64,000 bases of DNA from Deferribacter desulfuricans SSM1 (GTDB taxonomy: Bacteria; Chrysiogenota; Deferribacteres; Deferribacterales; Deferribacteraceae). The notes under the pieces are model-generated. The model saw nothing but the letters and a program-made list of their open reading frames with translations. It was not told the origin of the DNA and ran no database searches. Positions 63,260-64,000 of the stretch are shown here, one piece after another. Numbering within the stretch: position 1 is the stretch's first letter; each line of letters opens with the position of its first letter. Location: assembly GCF_000010985.1 (NCBI RefSeq), contig NC_013939.1:434001-498000 (forward strand), written 5' to 3'. A program made the position numbers and the translations under genes.

Positions 63260-64000
63260 ATGGCATTGAAGGATTTTATCAATCAGTTTAAAGCAGTTTT
63301 TAACAGTTTGAGTTTAATTCAAAAAGTTTCTATAGTTACCGCGACTGTTGCAGTATTTTTAACTATTATTGTGTTAGTTATATGGGCTAACAAGCCTGTG
63401 TATAAAACTTTGTATTCAAATTTATCATCAGATGATGCAGCAAAAATTGTTGAAGAATTAAAAGCAAATAAAATTCCTTATGAACTTAAAGATAATGGGA
63501 AAACTATTTTAGTCCCAGAAAAAAATGTTTATGAACTAAGGTTAAATCTTGCACAAAAGGGTTTGCCTTCTGGTGGTGGTGCAGGTTTTGAATTGTTTGA
63601 TAAATCTTCATTTGGTATCTCAGAATTTGCTCAAAATGTTAATTATCAGCGAGCATTACAAGGTGAATTAGCAAGGACAATTAAAAGTTTAGATGAAGTA
63701 GAAGATGCAAGAGTCCATTTAACTTTACCAAAAGAGAGGATATTTGTATCTGAGGAGAGTTCACCTAAGGCGACGGTAGTACTAAAGTTTAGAAATGGTG
63801 CAAATATTAGTCGTGAAAATATAAAAGCGATTGCTTCTTTGGTTGCTGGGGCAGTAAAAGGGCTTACAATTGATAATGTGCAGGTTGTGGATACAAAAGG
63901 GAGGCTTTTGAGTGAATTTTTATCTAAGGATTATGAGCCTCTTTTATTAACCCAAACTCAGTTGGAATATCAAAAGCATATAGAAAAGAATCTTGAAAGT
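63260..64000 (+). CDS. fliF: Flagellar MS-ring protein FliF, N-terminal part (runs off the window)
   Basis: The frame from ATG 63260 stays open to the last base, 247 codons. A transmembrane helix lies at ~24-44 (SIVTATVAVFLTIIVLVIW), then the YscJ/FliF ring domain: YKTLYSNLSSDDAAKIVEELKANKIPYELKDNGKTILVPEKNVYELRLNLAQKGLPSGGGAGFELFDKSSFGISEFAQNVNYQRALQGELARTI, characteristic of FliF. Complete proteins are ~550 aa, so over half is missing. Only a weak SD is seen. Confidence 0.95.
   Translation, partial: MALKDFINQFKAVFNSLSLIQKVSIVTATVAVFLTIIVLVIWANKPVYKTLYSNLSSDDAAKIVEELKANKIPYELKDNGKTILVPEKNVYELRLNLAQKGLPSGGGAGFELFDKSSFGISEFAQNVNYQRALQGELARTIKSLDEVEDARVHLTLPKERIFVSEESSPKATVVLKFRNGANISRENIKAIASLVAGAVKGLTIDNVQVVDTKGRLLSEFLSKDYEPLLLTQTQLEYQKHIEKNLES

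Overview
The window is 64 kb of AT-rich, densely coding bacterial chromosome. It is Gram-negative in character: LolC/LolD lipoprotein export, outer-membrane-type lipoproteins, heptose kinase HldA, and a flagellar rod operon. The gene set is RNase Y with YmdB, an rnfCDGEAB ion-pumping complex, a membrane pyrophosphatase, acetate-related genes and a LexA regulon. This fits a member of the Deferribacterota (Deferribacter-like); that assignment is an inference from gene content and order, not from a marker gene. There are no insertion sequences, prophage genes or CRISPR arrays, so this is core chromosome.

Layout. 1-12354: a long + strand run, aroB(partial)-TPR-roadblock-aroQ-pepQ-efp-accB-accC-TPR lipoprotein-LolB-like lipoprotein-ispE-prs-pth-hppA, closed by a strong terminator. 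12383-23642: ychF, SH3 protein, moaC, a split glutamine-dependent NAD synthetase (nitrilase + nadE), guaB, guaA, lolC, lolD, a TRIC/YicG protein, mtnP and murB. 23651-25710: lexA and divergent dinB, separated by a palindromic repeat and an SOS promoter. 25829-31524: zapB-like, zapA, 6S RNA, rarA, fthC, rny, ymdB, nadA. 31593-40302: rpiB, glyA, dCMP deaminase, rnfCDGEAB, then an acuC/acuB-like pair. 40274-44725: NRDE protein, M16 protease, HD-GYP protein, tRNA-Arg, a small molybdoenzyme and a small SOS-box gene. 44811-51751: yigZ, then a minus strand operon valS-nadC-86 aa protein-thioredoxin fold-trxB-DUF2914-rsmI. 52018-55617: a minus strand operon Trm112-like-hldA-nnr-tsaE-zinc ribbon-90 aa protein. 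55863-61406: ZIP transporter, radical SAM protein, cardiolipin synthase, CoA-disulfide-reductase-like enzyme, Usp, acetate transporter. 62067-64000: flgB-flgC-fliE-fliF (fliF runs off the end).

How the genes work together. Energy: Rnf couples ferredoxin:NAD+ electron transfer to ion export, and the pyrophosphatase carries residues typical of K+-dependent Na+ pumps, so a sodium cycle is plausible. NAD supply: nadA, nadC, nadE with its glutaminase, and the NAD(P)HX repair enzyme are all present; nadB is not. Envelope: TPR and LolB-like lipoproteins, LolC/LolD, murB, hldA and cardiolipin synthase. DNA damage: LexA, DinB and an 82-aa protein share one operator type.

Most worth following: (1) the identical SOS-type operator (GCAAACATTTGTTTGC) in front of dinB and in front of an uncharacterised 82-aa gene that may be co-transcribed with a molybdoenzyme; (2) a 76-bp cruciform repeat whose two copies differ almost only in a small hairpin that still pairs; (3) EF-P with Arg32 at its tip; (4) a cysteine-free thioredoxin-fold protein beside thioredoxin reductase; (5) a tandem 11-bp repeat between 6S RNA and rarA that makes tiny ORFs, one overlapping the rarA start as ATGA.
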